NCBI GenBank assembly: GCA_900542555.1
Contig: UQNU01000012.1
Span: 1 to 44,821 of the forward strand
Direction: 5' to 3'
Length of the DNA: 44,821 bases
From: an uncultured Collinsella sp.
GTDB lineage: Bacteria > Actinomycetota > Coriobacteriia > Coriobacteriales > Coriobacteriaceae
The notes below the pieces were generated by a model. That model had not been told where the DNA came from and ran no database searches. It was given only the letters and a program-made list of their open reading frames with translations. Of this stretch, positions 26,654 to 35,047 are shown piece by piece. The first letter of the stretch is position 1. Each line of letters begins with the position of its first letter. Position numbers and translations under genes: made by a program.

Positions 26654-28957
26654 TCACGGTCGCTGACATCGCATCGTAAAGCCCTTCGCGGTCGGCGTGA
26701 TGGTGATATCACCGTGTTCGATAGTGCATGCAAAGGCCCCACCGGCCGCTCGAACCGCATCAACGCACTTGTCGCTGGGATGACCGTATCGATTCCCCTC
26801 GCCGGCGCTTGCAATGGAAAGCTCGGGCTGCAAGATACCGAGCAGGTCGCCGTCGACCGAGACCTTCGAGCCGTGATGCCCTAACTTGAGCACATCGATA
26901 TCCCCCACCTCCTGCACAAACTCACGTTCCTGGTCAAGCTCGGCATCGCCGGTCAGCAGCATACGCAAGCGCTTTCCTTCCTGAACATAAGAGAGCAGCA
27001 GGACAAGTGAGTCCTCATTTCCCTCGCCATCCACGGACTCGAATGGCCACATTACGCGGGCGCAAAATGAGCCGATGTCGACCGTATCCCCACGGCGCAC
27101 CTGCCGATACTCCACGCCAGGTCGGTTCAATACCTCGGCAGGAGCATCCTCCAGCGCATCCGCCGCCACGGCAATCGATCCGACCGAAAACTGTTCGAGC
27201 ACGGCAGGTAGACCTCCCCAGTGATCCTCATCCCAATGTGTCACAAAGACGGCATCGATATGATGCACATTGTTTCGAACGAGTGCGGTGACCACCCGCT
27301 CATCGAGCCCGCTATCCACGAGCACCACCGTCGAGCCCTGCCGAACCAAGATCGCATCGGCCTGCCCCACGTCCAGGACCGTCACGGAAGGTGGGGCGAA
27401 TCGATCCCAATAGACATACGGGAGCGCCGCCAGAAAGACCAAACACGTGAGCCCCGCCACCATGGGGCGAGCACGGGGACGAGGCCACCAAACCAGCAGA
27501 ACCGCCAGCAAACACGGCACTAGGTAAATCCACATGCTATCGGACGGCACGCTCACGGATGCACCCGGCACGGAGGCACACAGCTGCTCGAAGAACAGCG
27601 CGCAACGGGCGGCAATTATGGGCGCAACGAGCGCCCAAGTTCGCAACGGTCCCACGAGCGAAAAGGGAACCAGCACAATCGACACAGCGAGCAGTACGCT
27701 CACCACCGGACCGATGACTGCATTTGCCAACGGAGCAATGAGCGCGAACGTACCGAAGGCAGGAATGGTAATGGGAAGTGTCGCCAGTTGCGAGCACAGC
27801 GTGACGGAAAGTATGTTGGCAACGCCCGATGGCACACCCAGCTCACCCAAAGCGCAGGTCGCATAGGAGCAAAAGCACAGGATCGAAAAGACGCTTGCAC
27901 ACGAGAGCTGAAAACCCATCTCGAACAGCACCGTCGGCCGCAGTAGCACAAAGATGGACATGGTTACGAAGAGAGCCGAAAGGCCGTGCCGGCGACGCCC
28001 CGCGCCGTTTACGGCAAGCGTCGCGAACACCATGCAGCACGCGCGCACGGCCGAGGGAGAGGCGCCCGTAAAGACAGCGTAGCCCACAAGCGTGATCGCC
28101 AATATCGCCCGCTGAAGACCACGTGAGCAGCGAGTCTTTTGCAATACACCCTCGATTACAAACCCCACGATAGCCAAATGGCTGCCGGAGACGGCTATAA
28201 GATGCGCCGTTCCCGTCACCGAAAACCAATCGCCCGCCGGCTGAGCGCGCAGCTCGGCCGAACGACCGCAGACGACACCGGCTATGAGTGCACGTGCCGG
28301 GTCGGTCGCAGGCGCGATGGACGCAAGCAGCCCATTTCGCAGCCGAAGCAGCGGCCCCGGAGAGCCCTCATCGACCGACACAATCCGAACGGCTTTTACC
28401 TTGCATACCTCGCCTCGGAGCACGCGCGATCGTCCATACGCATCGTTCTCAAAACGTGAAACGCGACCGATAACACGCACGTGCGCCCCGACCTTGAGCT
28501 CGCGGTCGCACGATAGGCGAATCGTTGTCAAGTTCTTACCGTCCGCGCGTGCCTCGCAGGTATAGGAATACACGTCGTCGTTTATGGATGGATCACCCTG
28601 CACGACAAACTCGAGGCTGCTTGCCGCTCGACCGTCGAGCGCCTTCGAGGCGTTGAGCGCGCCCACGGCCCACCACGCCGAGACGACCGCTCCCGCCACG
28701 AGACCGACGGACGCGGCATACAGCCACCGCTTCAAAGGGGCAAGCCGCGCACATGATAGAGCCAGCACAACAAATACCGCCGCCGCAAAGGGAATGGTCC
28801 ATAGCGGCCCGACCGCCGGCGCCCGCTCCCTCAGCAGCGCATCAGCGGCCATGTTGAGCACCAAGACGCAGCTCATGCACATGCCGGCACACAGGGCCAT
28901 CGTCCACGGAAGCAGGGGCCGCGGAGGCATAACACGCTCGCGCTCGGTCGCACTCAT
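26654..28957 (-). CDS. comEC: ComEC/Rec2 family DNA uptake protein
   Basis: A 767-residue polytopic membrane protein that forms the channel for single-stranded DNA in natural competence. An N-terminal membrane pair and soluble DUF4131-like domain (to about 220) are followed by the competence domain with multiple helices (LIAVSGSHLAIVG; GASPSAVRA). The C-terminal metallo-beta-lactamase domain carries VTHWDEDHWGG and KLGHHGS, probably a nuclease. The ATG overlaps the comEA TGA (ATGA) and lacks a good Shine-Dalgarno, so coupling is likely. Intact length suggests uptake machinery is kept. Confidence 0.94.
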   Translation of the reverse strand: MSATERERVMPPRPLLPWTMALCAGMCMSCVLVLNMAADALLRERAPAVGPLWTIPFAAAVFVVLALSCARLAPLKRWLYAASVGLVAGAVVSAWWAVGALNASKALDGRAASSLEFVVQGDPSINDDVYSYTCEARADGKNLTTIRLSCDRELKVGAHVRVIGRVSRFENDAYGRSRVLRGEVCKVKAVRIVSVDEGSPGPLLRLRNGLLASIAPATDPARALIAGVVCGRSAELRAQPAGDWFSVTGTAHLIAVSGSHLAIVGFVIEGVLQKTRCSRGLQRAILAITLVGYAVFTGASPSAVRACCMVFATLAVNGAGRRRHGLSALFVTMSIFVLLRPTVLFEMGFQLSCASVFSILCFCSYATCALGELGVPSGVANILSVTLCSQLATLPITIPAFGTFALIAPLANAVIGPVVSVLLAVSIVLVPFSLVGPLRTWALVAPIIAARCALFFEQLCASVPGASVSVPSDSMWIYLVPCLLAVLLVWWPRPRARPMVAGLTCLVFLAALPYVYWDRFAPPSVTVLDVGQADAILVRQGSTVVLVDSGLDERVVTALVRNNVHHIDAVFVTHWDEDHWGGLPAVLEQFSVGSIAVAADALEDAPAEVLNRPGVEYRQVRRGDTVDIGSFCARVMWPFESVDGEGNEDSLVLLLSYVQEGKRLRMLLTGDAELDQEREFVQEVGDIDVLKLGHHGSKVSVDGDLLGILQPELSIASAGEGNRYGHPSDKCVDAVRAAGGAFACTIEHGDITITPTAKGFTMRCQRP

Positions 28958-29667
28958 ACGCAGATGCAATCTTTTATTTTGGCAAGCTTCTTCTCGCCGA
29001 TTCCCGACACACGCATCAGGTCGTCAACCGAGGCAAAAGCACCATTCTTTGTCCGCTCATCGATAATTGACTGTGCCATGGAGGGACCGATGCCCGAGAG
29101 CGTCTGCAGCTCTGCCGCGCTTGCCGTATTGATGTTTACCAGGCCTGTTGCGCCACTCACGCCCAATGATGCGGAAGTCCCACCATCAACACCGGCTTCC
29201 GCAATGGACGCCTGCTGCTCCCCTACCGTTGGAACGTGGATTTTTTGTCCATCAGTGACCTTGGATGCCCGATTAAGCCCCGTAACGTCTGCCTCGGGCG
29301 TAAGCCCGCCGGCAGCATCAATCGCCTGTGCCACGCGCGCGCCTTCCCGCAGGCGATAGACGCCCGGTGTCACTACGGCCCCGTCAACATCGACATAGAC
29401 CTCACTGGCCGCACTTGCCCTTTTCGAATCACTCGAAGGATCGCCATCATCAGAAGCGTCCGCAGAACCCGTATCCGCCCGCTCAACCGACGTGGCATCA
29501 CAATCAAACGTCACCCCATCGGATTCGCCGCCCAACATTGCCATCGCCAACCCACTCGCCATCGCAATAACGACGAGCATCGCCACGACCACCGCCTTGT
29601 GCTCGAGCAGCTTTCCCGCCCAGCGATCCATACGTTTGACCCGTTCATGTTGTTCGCGCTGTGCCAT
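28954..29667 (-). CDS. comEA: ComEA family DNA-binding protein
   Basis: A 237-residue membrane-anchored receptor for double-stranded DNA in competence. After a cytoplasmic basic stretch, one transmembrane segment (about 25-45) leads to an outside Asp/Ser-rich spacer. An SLBB domain follows (VYVDVDGAVVTPGVYRL), then a second spacer and the double helix-hairpin-helix module (LVNINTASAAELQTLSGIGP ... SGIGEKKLAKIKD). GGGAGG lies eight bases before the ATG at 29667. The late competence gene comEB, present in Bacillus, is absent. Confidence 0.94.
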   Translation of the reverse strand: MAQREQHERVKRMDRWAGKLLEHKAVVVAMLVVIAMASGLAMAMLGGESDGVTFDCDATSVERADTGSADASDDGDPSSDSKRASAASEVYVDVDGAVVTPGVYRLREGARVAQAIDAAGGLTPEADVTGLNRASKVTDGQKIHVPTVGEQQASIAEAGVDGGTSASLGVSGATGLVNINTASAAELQTLSGIGPSMAQSIIDERTKNGAFASVDDLMRVSGIGEKKLAKIKDCICV

Positions 29668-29841
29668 AGCAAACACCTCCCAACACTATCGTGTCAGGCG
29701 AGAGGGGTCGCGACGACTGGGTTCGCACATCGTCGCTCACGGTCTAACCAAAACCCGACCAAAACCTTGCGGAAAAGTGTCCATTTATTCAGGCACGCGT
29801 CGTCAAATGAACAATTTAGAAGCAAGCGCCCAGATAGAAAA

Positions 29842-29871
29842 AGGCCGACGATGCAAAAACATCGCCGGCCT
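29842..29871 (-). terminator. Terminator after thiI
   Basis: A 12-bp stem with one G-T pair (29842-29853 with 29860-29871) is followed on the minus strand by UUUUUCU. It ends the mihF-gmk-rpoZ-thiI transcript. Confidence 0.85.
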
Positions 29872-29881
29872 ATGCAAGCAA

Positions 29882-31126
29882 TTACTCGTGATCTTGGTAT
29901 ATCTCACGCGGAGCGAGCTCCGAATGTTTGCATTTTAAGGTCTTGGGGGCCTTATACGTGTTGCTGCCAAAATCGATATACTCGGTCTGCTTGAGCAGGC
30001 GCTCAATCATCTCCTCGTGATCGAACAGCCCCCAGGCCTCATGCACGGCATCGAGCTTGGCATGCGTCTCGGGACGACGCGGCATAAAGAGCGTGCAGCA
30101 ATCGGGCGCCGCCTCGGTCGAGATATCAAACGTTCCGATCTCCTGGGCACGCGCGATGATCTCCTGCTTATCAGAACCAATGAGCGGACGGAACACGGGA
30201 ATCTTCACGACCTCGTTGACGGCCATGATGTTCTCGAGCGTCTGGGAGGCAACCTGACCAAGCGACTCGCCCGTCACAATGGCCTTGGCGCCCTCGATAT
30301 GCGCGATGCGCTCAGCAACCGAATACATAATGCGGCGATACATGATGACACGCAGGTTGCTGGGACAGGTTACCGAAATCTCGCGCTGGCAGTCGCCAAA
30401 CGGAACGACATACAGACGGCCGATCTGGACACCCGGCTCAAGGGCGCGAATGATGTCCTGCACCAGATACTCGCTGGTATCTGGCGTCTGCGGACGACCG
30501 GAAAAATGCACCGGCACGCACACGGCACCGCGACGCGCGAGCATCCAGGTCGCCACCGGCGAATCGATACCCGATGACAACAGGGTCACGACCTTGCCAG
30601 CAGAGCCCACCGGCAGACCGCCCACGCCGCGCTCGGAGCGCGCGTACACATAAACGCTACCCTGGACCACCAGTACATGCACCATCGCATCGGGGTCGTG
30701 CATTTGAACCTTTTTATCGGGGAAGGCCTCGCACAGCACCTCGCCCACCTGACGATTGATATCAATCGAAGTGAGCTCATAGTCAGTATTGGAGCGCTTG
30801 GCGTGCACCTTAAACGAATCGAAGGGGCCAAACTCGCGCAGCGCCTTGACGGCAGCGGCGCAGTACTCCTGCGGGTCGCGGTTGGTGTGGTACGCCAGGG
30901 ACACACGGGCAACACCGGGGACGGTGCGGATAACGCGCGCCGCATCGTCGGCCTGATGTTCGTTAAAGGTCACGAGGATATAACCGGAAATTCGAGACAC
31001 GGCGTTCACGGAAAAGGCGGCCAAAGCCGCCTTAATGTTATCCATGAGGATATGCTCAAAATGTGCGCGGTTCTTGCCCTTCAGTCCAACCTCGTGATAG
31101 TGGACCAGGCAGACGCGAGCTGCCAT
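29882..31126 (-). CDS. thiI: tRNA 4-thiouridine sulfurtransferase ThiI
   Basis: A 414-residue enzyme that makes 4-thiouridine at tRNA position 8 and can feed thiamin synthesis. The N-terminal ferredoxin-like and THUMP domains (HYHEVGLKGKNR; residues 1-165) precede the PP-loop ATPase. The PP-loop reads SSGIDS at 184-189 instead of the usual SGGIDS. There is no C-terminal rhodanese domain, as in Gram-positive ThiI. The ATG follows the rpoZ TAA with no gap and without a good Shine-Dalgarno. Confidence 0.92.
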   Translation of the reverse strand: MAARVCLVHYHEVGLKGKNRAHFEHILMDNIKAALAAFSVNAVSRISGYILVTFNEHQADDAARVIRTVPGVARVSLAYHTNRDPQEYCAAAVKALREFGPFDSFKVHAKRSNTDYELTSIDINRQVGEVLCEAFPDKKVQMHDPDAMVHVLVVQGSVYVYARSERGVGGLPVGSAGKVVTLLSSGIDSPVATWMLARRGAVCVPVHFSGRPQTPDTSEYLVQDIIRALEPGVQIGRLYVVPFGDCQREISVTCPSNLRVIMYRRIMYSVAERIAHIEGAKAIVTGESLGQVASQTLENIMAVNEVVKIPVFRPLIGSDKQEIIARAQEIGTFDISTEAAPDCCTLFMPRRPETHAKLDAVHEAWGLFDHEEMIERLLKQTEYIDFGSNTYKAPKTLKCKHSELAPREIYQDHE

Positions 31127-31408
31127 TTAGGCTTCAGCAACCTTGTGGCCGAGCGCCTTCTCGTAACGGGCCTCATCGTAGGAGATATCGCCGTCGACGA
31201 TCTCGTCCATAGCCATCGAAATGGTATCGGCACCAGAGAGCGCGATGGTGATGTCATCGACATCCTGGACGGCAAGCACGCGGTTGTGCTGGCCACGCAG
31301 CATGCTATTGATATCGCAGGCGCGCTTGGAGGCAAGCGAAGCGAGCAGGAAACGGTTATGATCGGTCTTCTCCAGAAGATCGTCAATGCAAGGCTTTACA
31401 ACGGACAC
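31127..31408 (-). CDS. rpoZ: RNA polymerase omega subunit
   Basis: A 93-residue protein that helps assemble beta-prime into RNA polymerase. FLLASLASKRACDINSML carries the conserved omega helix (residues 20-37), and DEIVDGDISYDEARYEKAL is typical of the C-terminus. Translation starts at GTG five bases after the gmk stop. The mihF-gmk-rpoZ order is a hallmark of Actinobacteria. Confidence 0.93.
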   Translation of the reverse strand: MSVVKPCIDDLLEKTDHNRFLLASLASKRACDINSMLRGQHNRVLAVQDVDDITIALSGADTISMAMDEIVDGDISYDEARYEKALGHKVAEA

Positions 31409-31413
31409 GGACC

Positions 31414-31983
31414 TCAGATCCTTTCATGCATATCGAGAACGCGAACGAGCTCATCAGTCGCGCGGTCGAGATCATCATTCACAACGACGTCGTCGTAGCG
31501 GTCGGCAAGGGCAAGCTCATGGGCGGCGTTTGCCATGCGCAGCTCAATCGTCTCGGGCGACTCGGTACCGCGACCGACAAGACGCTCGCGAAGCACCTCA
31601 AGCGAGGGTGGCTTGATAAAGATCAGCACAGCCTCGGGGAAGCGCTCCTTGACCTGCAGGGCACCCTGGACATCAATCTCCAAAATCAGAGAAGCGCCAG
31701 ACGCGAGCTTAGACTGGACCTCGCTCACCAGCGTGCCATAGCAGTTGCCGTGAACCTCGGCCCACTCGACAAACTCACCATTTGCCACGCGGCGGTCGAA
31801 CTCCTCGCGCGTCAGGAAAAAGTAGTTGACGCCGTCGACCTCGCCCTTACGTGGTGCTCGCGTGGTAGCCGAAACCGTCAGGCCCAAGTTTGAGCGACGC
31901 TCGCGCACACGAGTGACGAGCGTGCCCTTGCCTGCGCCTGACGGTCCAGAAATCACAAAGAGCTTGGAATCCTGAGCGCTCAC
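31414..31983 (-). CDS. gmk: Guanylate kinase
   Basis: A 189-residue nucleotide kinase converting GMP to GDP. The P-loop GPSGAGKG is at residues 13-20; the GMP-binding region SATTRAPRKGEVDGVNYFF and the lid residues LRERLVGRGTES follow. Translation starts at GTG directly after the mihF stop, which suggests coupling. The chain is of normal length. Confidence 0.96.
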   Translation of the reverse strand: MSAQDSKLFVISGPSGAGKGTLVTRVRERRSNLGLTVSATTRAPRKGEVDGVNYFFLTREEFDRRVANGEFVEWAEVHGNCYGTLVSEVQSKLASGASLILEIDVQGALQVKERFPEAVLIFIKPPSLEVLRERLVGRGTESPETIELRMANAAHELALADRYDDVVVNDDLDRATDELVRVLDMHERI

Positions 31984-32292
31984 TTATTTGGTCAGCTGCT
32001 CGAGGAGCTGCTCGCGCTGACGGACGCCGAGGCCCTGGACGCGACGGGTAGCGGAGATACCGAGCTCCTCCATGATCTTGGCGGCCTTGGCCTTGCCATA
32101 ACCAGGAAGAGACTCAATGAGGGTGGAAACCTTCATGCGGGAAGCGATGGGGTCATCGGAGTTGAGCACGGACTCGAGGGACTTCTCGCCCTTCTTGATC
32201 TGCTCGCGAAGCTCAGCGCGGGCGTGACGTGCGGCAGCAGCCTTCTCAAGAGCCTGCTTGCGCTGCTCGTCGGTAAGCTGAGGGAGTGCCAT
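31984..32292 (-). CDS. mihF: Actinobacterial integration host factor (mIHF)
   Basis: A 102-residue nucleoid protein of the mycobacterial IHF type, unrelated to HU/IHF of Proteobacteria. A Lys/Arg-rich helix (residues 10-40) precedes the H2TH-like DNA-binding module VSTLIESLPGYGKAKAAKIM and the closing ELGISATRRVQGLG. GGAGG lies five bases before the ATG at 32292. It begins the mihF-gmk-rpoZ-thiI operon, and the family is confined largely to Actinobacteria, which supports the taxonomic call. Confidence 0.93.
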   Translation of the reverse strand: MALPQLTDEQRKQALEKAAAARHARAELREQIKKGEKSLESVLNSDDPIASRMKVSTLIESLPGYGKAKAAKIMEELGISATRRVQGLGVRQREQLLEQLTK

Positions 32293-32335
32293 TCGAACCT
32301 CCAAATAATTGGTTTAACATTCATTCGATGTTGGC

Positions 32336-32344
32336 ATTTTAGCA
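32336..32344 (-). promoter_or_regulatory. Extended -10 promoter of mihF
   Basis: The minus strand reads TGC-TAAAAT, 44 bases before the ATG. No clear -35 is visible. Confidence 0.5.
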
Positions 32345-32413
32345 CGTCAAACGTACAAAATGCTCAATTGCGGCTCCATAGGTTAGACGATACCTGCAAA
32401 AAGTGCAATATAT

Positions 32414-32435
32414 CGGGGGCAAAGTTAAGCCCCCG
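32414..32435 (-). terminator. Hairpin after pyrF, possible terminator
   Basis: CGGGGGC and GCCCCCG form a perfect 7-bp stem around an 8-base loop. On the minus strand only AUAUAUUG follows, so it is a weak or factor-dependent end of the pyr operon. Confidence 0.45.
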
Positions 32436-32530
32436 ACCCACGATTCCACACAATAGATGGGAAAGTTTTCGCAGGCACGGGGGCTAATTTGTGCTAATGG
32501 CACCCAAAAGTGGTGACTTAAGGAAATCTT

Positions 32531-33247
32531 TTACGCGACGTTTTCGACCAGCTCGGCGACAATTGCCTCAAAAGCGGCAACCGGGTCGTCAGCACCGGTG
32601 ATGGGACGGCCCACCACGATATGGCTCGCGCCGCGCTCGATAGCCTGAGAAGGCGTGGCAACACGGGACTGATCGCCCAGGGCCGCGCCCACGGGACGCA
32701 CGCCAGGGGTCACGATGAGGGCATCAGGGCCCAGCAGCTCGCGCATATCGTGAGCCTCCATCGGAGAGCACACGATACCGTCGATGCCGTTGGCCTGAGC
32801 AAGCTTCGCCAGGCGGGCGGCCTCCTCGGCCACGGGCGACTCGACGCCAATCTCGGCCAGCGAATCCTGGTTCATGCTCGTGAGCACGGTGATGGCGACA
32901 AGCTTGGCACGGTCCTCGCGCGCCTCCTCGGCACCCTCGCGGCAGGCAGCGAGCATAGCGCCCGAACCCAAGCCGTGGACCGAAAGCAGGTCGGCACCGG
33001 CAAGCGAGGCCGAGCGGGCGGCACCGCGAACCTGATGCGGAATGTCATGGAACTTGAGGTCGAGGAAGACCTTAAAGCCCAGGTCCTTAAAGGTCTTGAC
33101 GATCTGGGGACCCTCAGCGTAATAGAGCGTCATGCCGACCTTGAGCCAAGCGGCATGACCAGAAAGCTCGTGGGCGAGCTCGAGCGCACGCTCGCGGTCG
33201 CAGTCGAGGGCGACGATAACGCGGTCGCGGGCATCGTTATCTAGCAT
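32531..33247 (-). CDS. pyrF: Orotidine 5'-phosphate decarboxylase
   Basis: A 238-residue enzyme for the last step of UMP synthesis. The active-site motif DLKFHDIP is at residues 63-70, carrying the Asp/Lys/Asp residues, and the phosphate loop is TPGVRP. The C-terminus IVVGRPITGADDP is also diagnostic. The ATG at 33247 overlaps the pyrD stop by seven bases; the long upstream extension in this frame is a shadow of pyrD. Confidence 0.96.
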   Translation of the reverse strand: MLDNDARDRVIVALDCDRERALELAHELSGHAAWLKVGMTLYYAEGPQIVKTFKDLGFKVFLDLKFHDIPHQVRGAARSASLAGADLLSVHGLGSGAMLAACREGAEEAREDRAKLVAITVLTSMNQDSLAEIGVESPVAEEAARLAKLAQANGIDGIVCSPMEAHDMRELLGPDALIVTPGVRPVGAALGDQSRVATPSQAIERGASHIVVGRPITGADDPVAAFEAIVAELVENVA

Positions 33248-34149
33248 TCGAAAGCACCTACCAGCTCGTTGATGTCCTTCACGCCCTGGGACTCCGCCCA
33301 GGCCTCGAGCTCGTGCGCGATCTTGAGCGAAGCGCACGGATCGACGAAGTTGGCCATACCGACCGACACGCAGGTGGCGCCGGCCAGGATAAACTCGGCC
33401 GCATCCTCGCCAGTCATGACGCCGCCGACACCGTTGATGGGGATATCGACGGCCTGGGCAACCTCCCAGACCATGCGCACGGCGATGTGGTGACACAGCG
33501 GGCCCGAAAGGCCGCCCTTGGGCTTGGCCACGCGGGACTTACGGGTATGAACGTCGATGGCCATGCCCTGGATTGAGTTAATGACCGAAAGGCCGTCGGC
33601 GCCGGCGGCCTCGAGTGCCTTGGCAATCTCGGCGACATTAACCGGAGCCATCTTGACGAACAGCGGCTTATCGGTCACCTTGCGGCAGGCGGCCATGACG
33701 GAAGAAGCGCCCTCGGGCGTAGAGCCCATGGCGGCACCGCCGGCGGCGATGTTGGGGCAGCTCACGTTGATCTCATAGCCGGCAGCCCAGGGGCATAGCT
33801 CGACATACATCTCGAGCGCGCGCACAAACTCGTCAACGGAGTGGCCGGCAACCTGACAAATGACCTGGCAACCGTCCTTGGACAGCTGCTCGAGCCACGG
33901 GCCGGACTCGCGGGCAAAGGCGGCGACACCGGGGTTCTGCAGGCCCACGGAGTTGATCATACCGCCGGGAATCTCGGCCATGCGGGGCGCAGGGTTGCCC
34001 AGCCAGGGCTCGGCGGCGCAGCCCTTAGTGGTGATGGCGCCCAGCTGGGAGACATCGAAGAAGTTCTGGAACTGCCAGCCGTAGCCGAAGGTACCGGCTG
34101 CGGTGTTGATGGGGTTTTGCATCTTGACGCCGCCGAAATCGACGGCCAT
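33241..34149 (-). CDS. pyrD: Dihydroorotate dehydrogenase, class 1B catalytic subunit
   Basis: A 302-residue flavin enzyme that oxidises dihydroorotate to orotate. The catalytic cysteine C131 lies in EINVSCPN, as in NAD-dependent class 1B enzymes, and FMN-binding GVGGVMTGEDAAEFILAGA follows. Its electrons pass to PyrK, the adjacent gene. The ATG at 34149 matches the family start; a GTG at 34164 overlapping the pyrK TAG (TAGTG) is an alternative with a better-spaced AAGGTGG and would add five residues. Confidence 0.94.
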   Translation of the reverse strand: MAVDFGGVKMQNPINTAAGTFGYGWQFQNFFDVSQLGAITTKGCAAEPWLGNPAPRMAEIPGGMINSVGLQNPGVAAFARESGPWLEQLSKDGCQVICQVAGHSVDEFVRALEMYVELCPWAAGYEINVSCPNIAAGGAAMGSTPEGASSVMAACRKVTDKPLFVKMAPVNVAEIAKALEAAGADGLSVINSIQGMAIDVHTRKSRVAKPKGGLSGPLCHHIAVRMVWEVAQAVDIPINGVGGVMTGEDAAEFILAGATCVSVGMANFVDPCASLKIAHELEAWAESQGVKDINELVGAFEC

Positions 34150-34163
34150 GTTCACGGTACCCA

Positions 34164-34955
34164 CTAGAAGACCACCACCTTGGAAGCATCGAACACGGGG
34201 CCGCACATGCAGGCGCCCTTCATACCGTCGACCGTCTCGACGTTGCAGGTGTTGCAGGCGCCAAAGCCGCAGCTCATCATGCGCTCGAGCGACACCTCGC
34301 AGTACGCACCGGCCTCGGCGGCAGCGGCGGCGACTTTCTTCATCATGACGGCGGGGCCGCAGCTGGCCACGTAGTCGTAGCCGCCCTCGCCGAGCAGCTC
34401 GGCTGCCGGATCGGTGCAAAAACCGTGCGTGCCGAGCGTACCGTCGTCGGTGCACACGTTAACCGTGGCGCCCAGCGCGCGGAACTCATCGACACCCACG
34501 GCCTTGGACGCGGTGCCAAAGCCCAAGCACACGTCCACATCAACACCCTGCTCGGCAAGCATGCCGGCAAGACACAGCACAGGCGGAACGCCGATGCCAC
34601 CGGCGACAAGCAGGGCCTTCCTGGTGCCCTCGGGTACCATCCAGCCGCGGCCACCGGGGCCCAGCAGGTTAGAGGTGGAGCCAGGTCCCATCTGGGACAA
34701 ACGACGGGTATCGTCGCCCACGACGGCGTACCACAACTCGACGGTGCCCGCCTCGGCGTCGGCGCGGTAGTAGCTCAGGGGCACGCGAAGCAGCGAGGAC
34801 GCATCACCGGGCACGGCGATGTTCACAAACTGACCGGGCTTGAGCGCACTTGCAAGCTTGGGGGCCGAGATGACGAGCGAGAAGATGCCGTCGGCGATCT
34901 CCCGGTTCGAGACGACCTCGAAGTCGTGCATGCGTGCAGTGGAAGGTGTGGGCAT
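34164..34955 (-). CDS. pyrK: Dihydroorotate dehydrogenase electron-transfer subunit
   Basis: A 263-residue partner of PyrD that carries FAD and a [2Fe-2S] cluster and reduces NAD. The FAD domain has RVPLSYY, the NAD domain GGIGVPPVL, and the cluster cysteines are C229, C234, C237 and C249 (CGFGACNTC with a distal C). This electron path needs no quinone, which fits an anaerobe. An upstream hairpin at 35003-35027 separates it from pyrC. Confidence 0.94.
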   Translation of the reverse strand: MPTPSTARMHDFEVVSNREIADGIFSLVISAPKLASALKPGQFVNIAVPGDASSLLRVPLSYYRADAEAGTVELWYAVVGDDTRRLSQMGPGSTSNLLGPGGRGWMVPEGTRKALLVAGGIGVPPVLCLAGMLAEQGVDVDVCLGFGTASKAVGVDEFRALGATVNVCTDDGTLGTHGFCTDPAAELLGEGGYDYVASCGPAVMMKKVAAAAAEAGAYCEVSLERMMSCGFGACNTCNVETVDGMKGACMCGPVFDASKVVVF

Positions 34956-35002
34956 AGACGCTCCAATCCCCCATGCGGTTGCATGGTCTAAACGAATAGA
35001 AA

Positions 35003-35027
35003 GCGCGGCACCGCAAGGGCGCCGCGC
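35003..35027 (-). terminator. Hairpin between pyrC and pyrK
   Basis: GCGCGGCACC pairs with GGCGCCGCGC over ten positions (one G-U pair as minus-strand RNA) and is followed by UUUCUAUU. It may be a partial terminator that lowers expression of pyrKDF, or a processing site. Confidence 0.45.
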
Positions 35028-35047
35028 ACAAAAGCGATAAAGCTATG

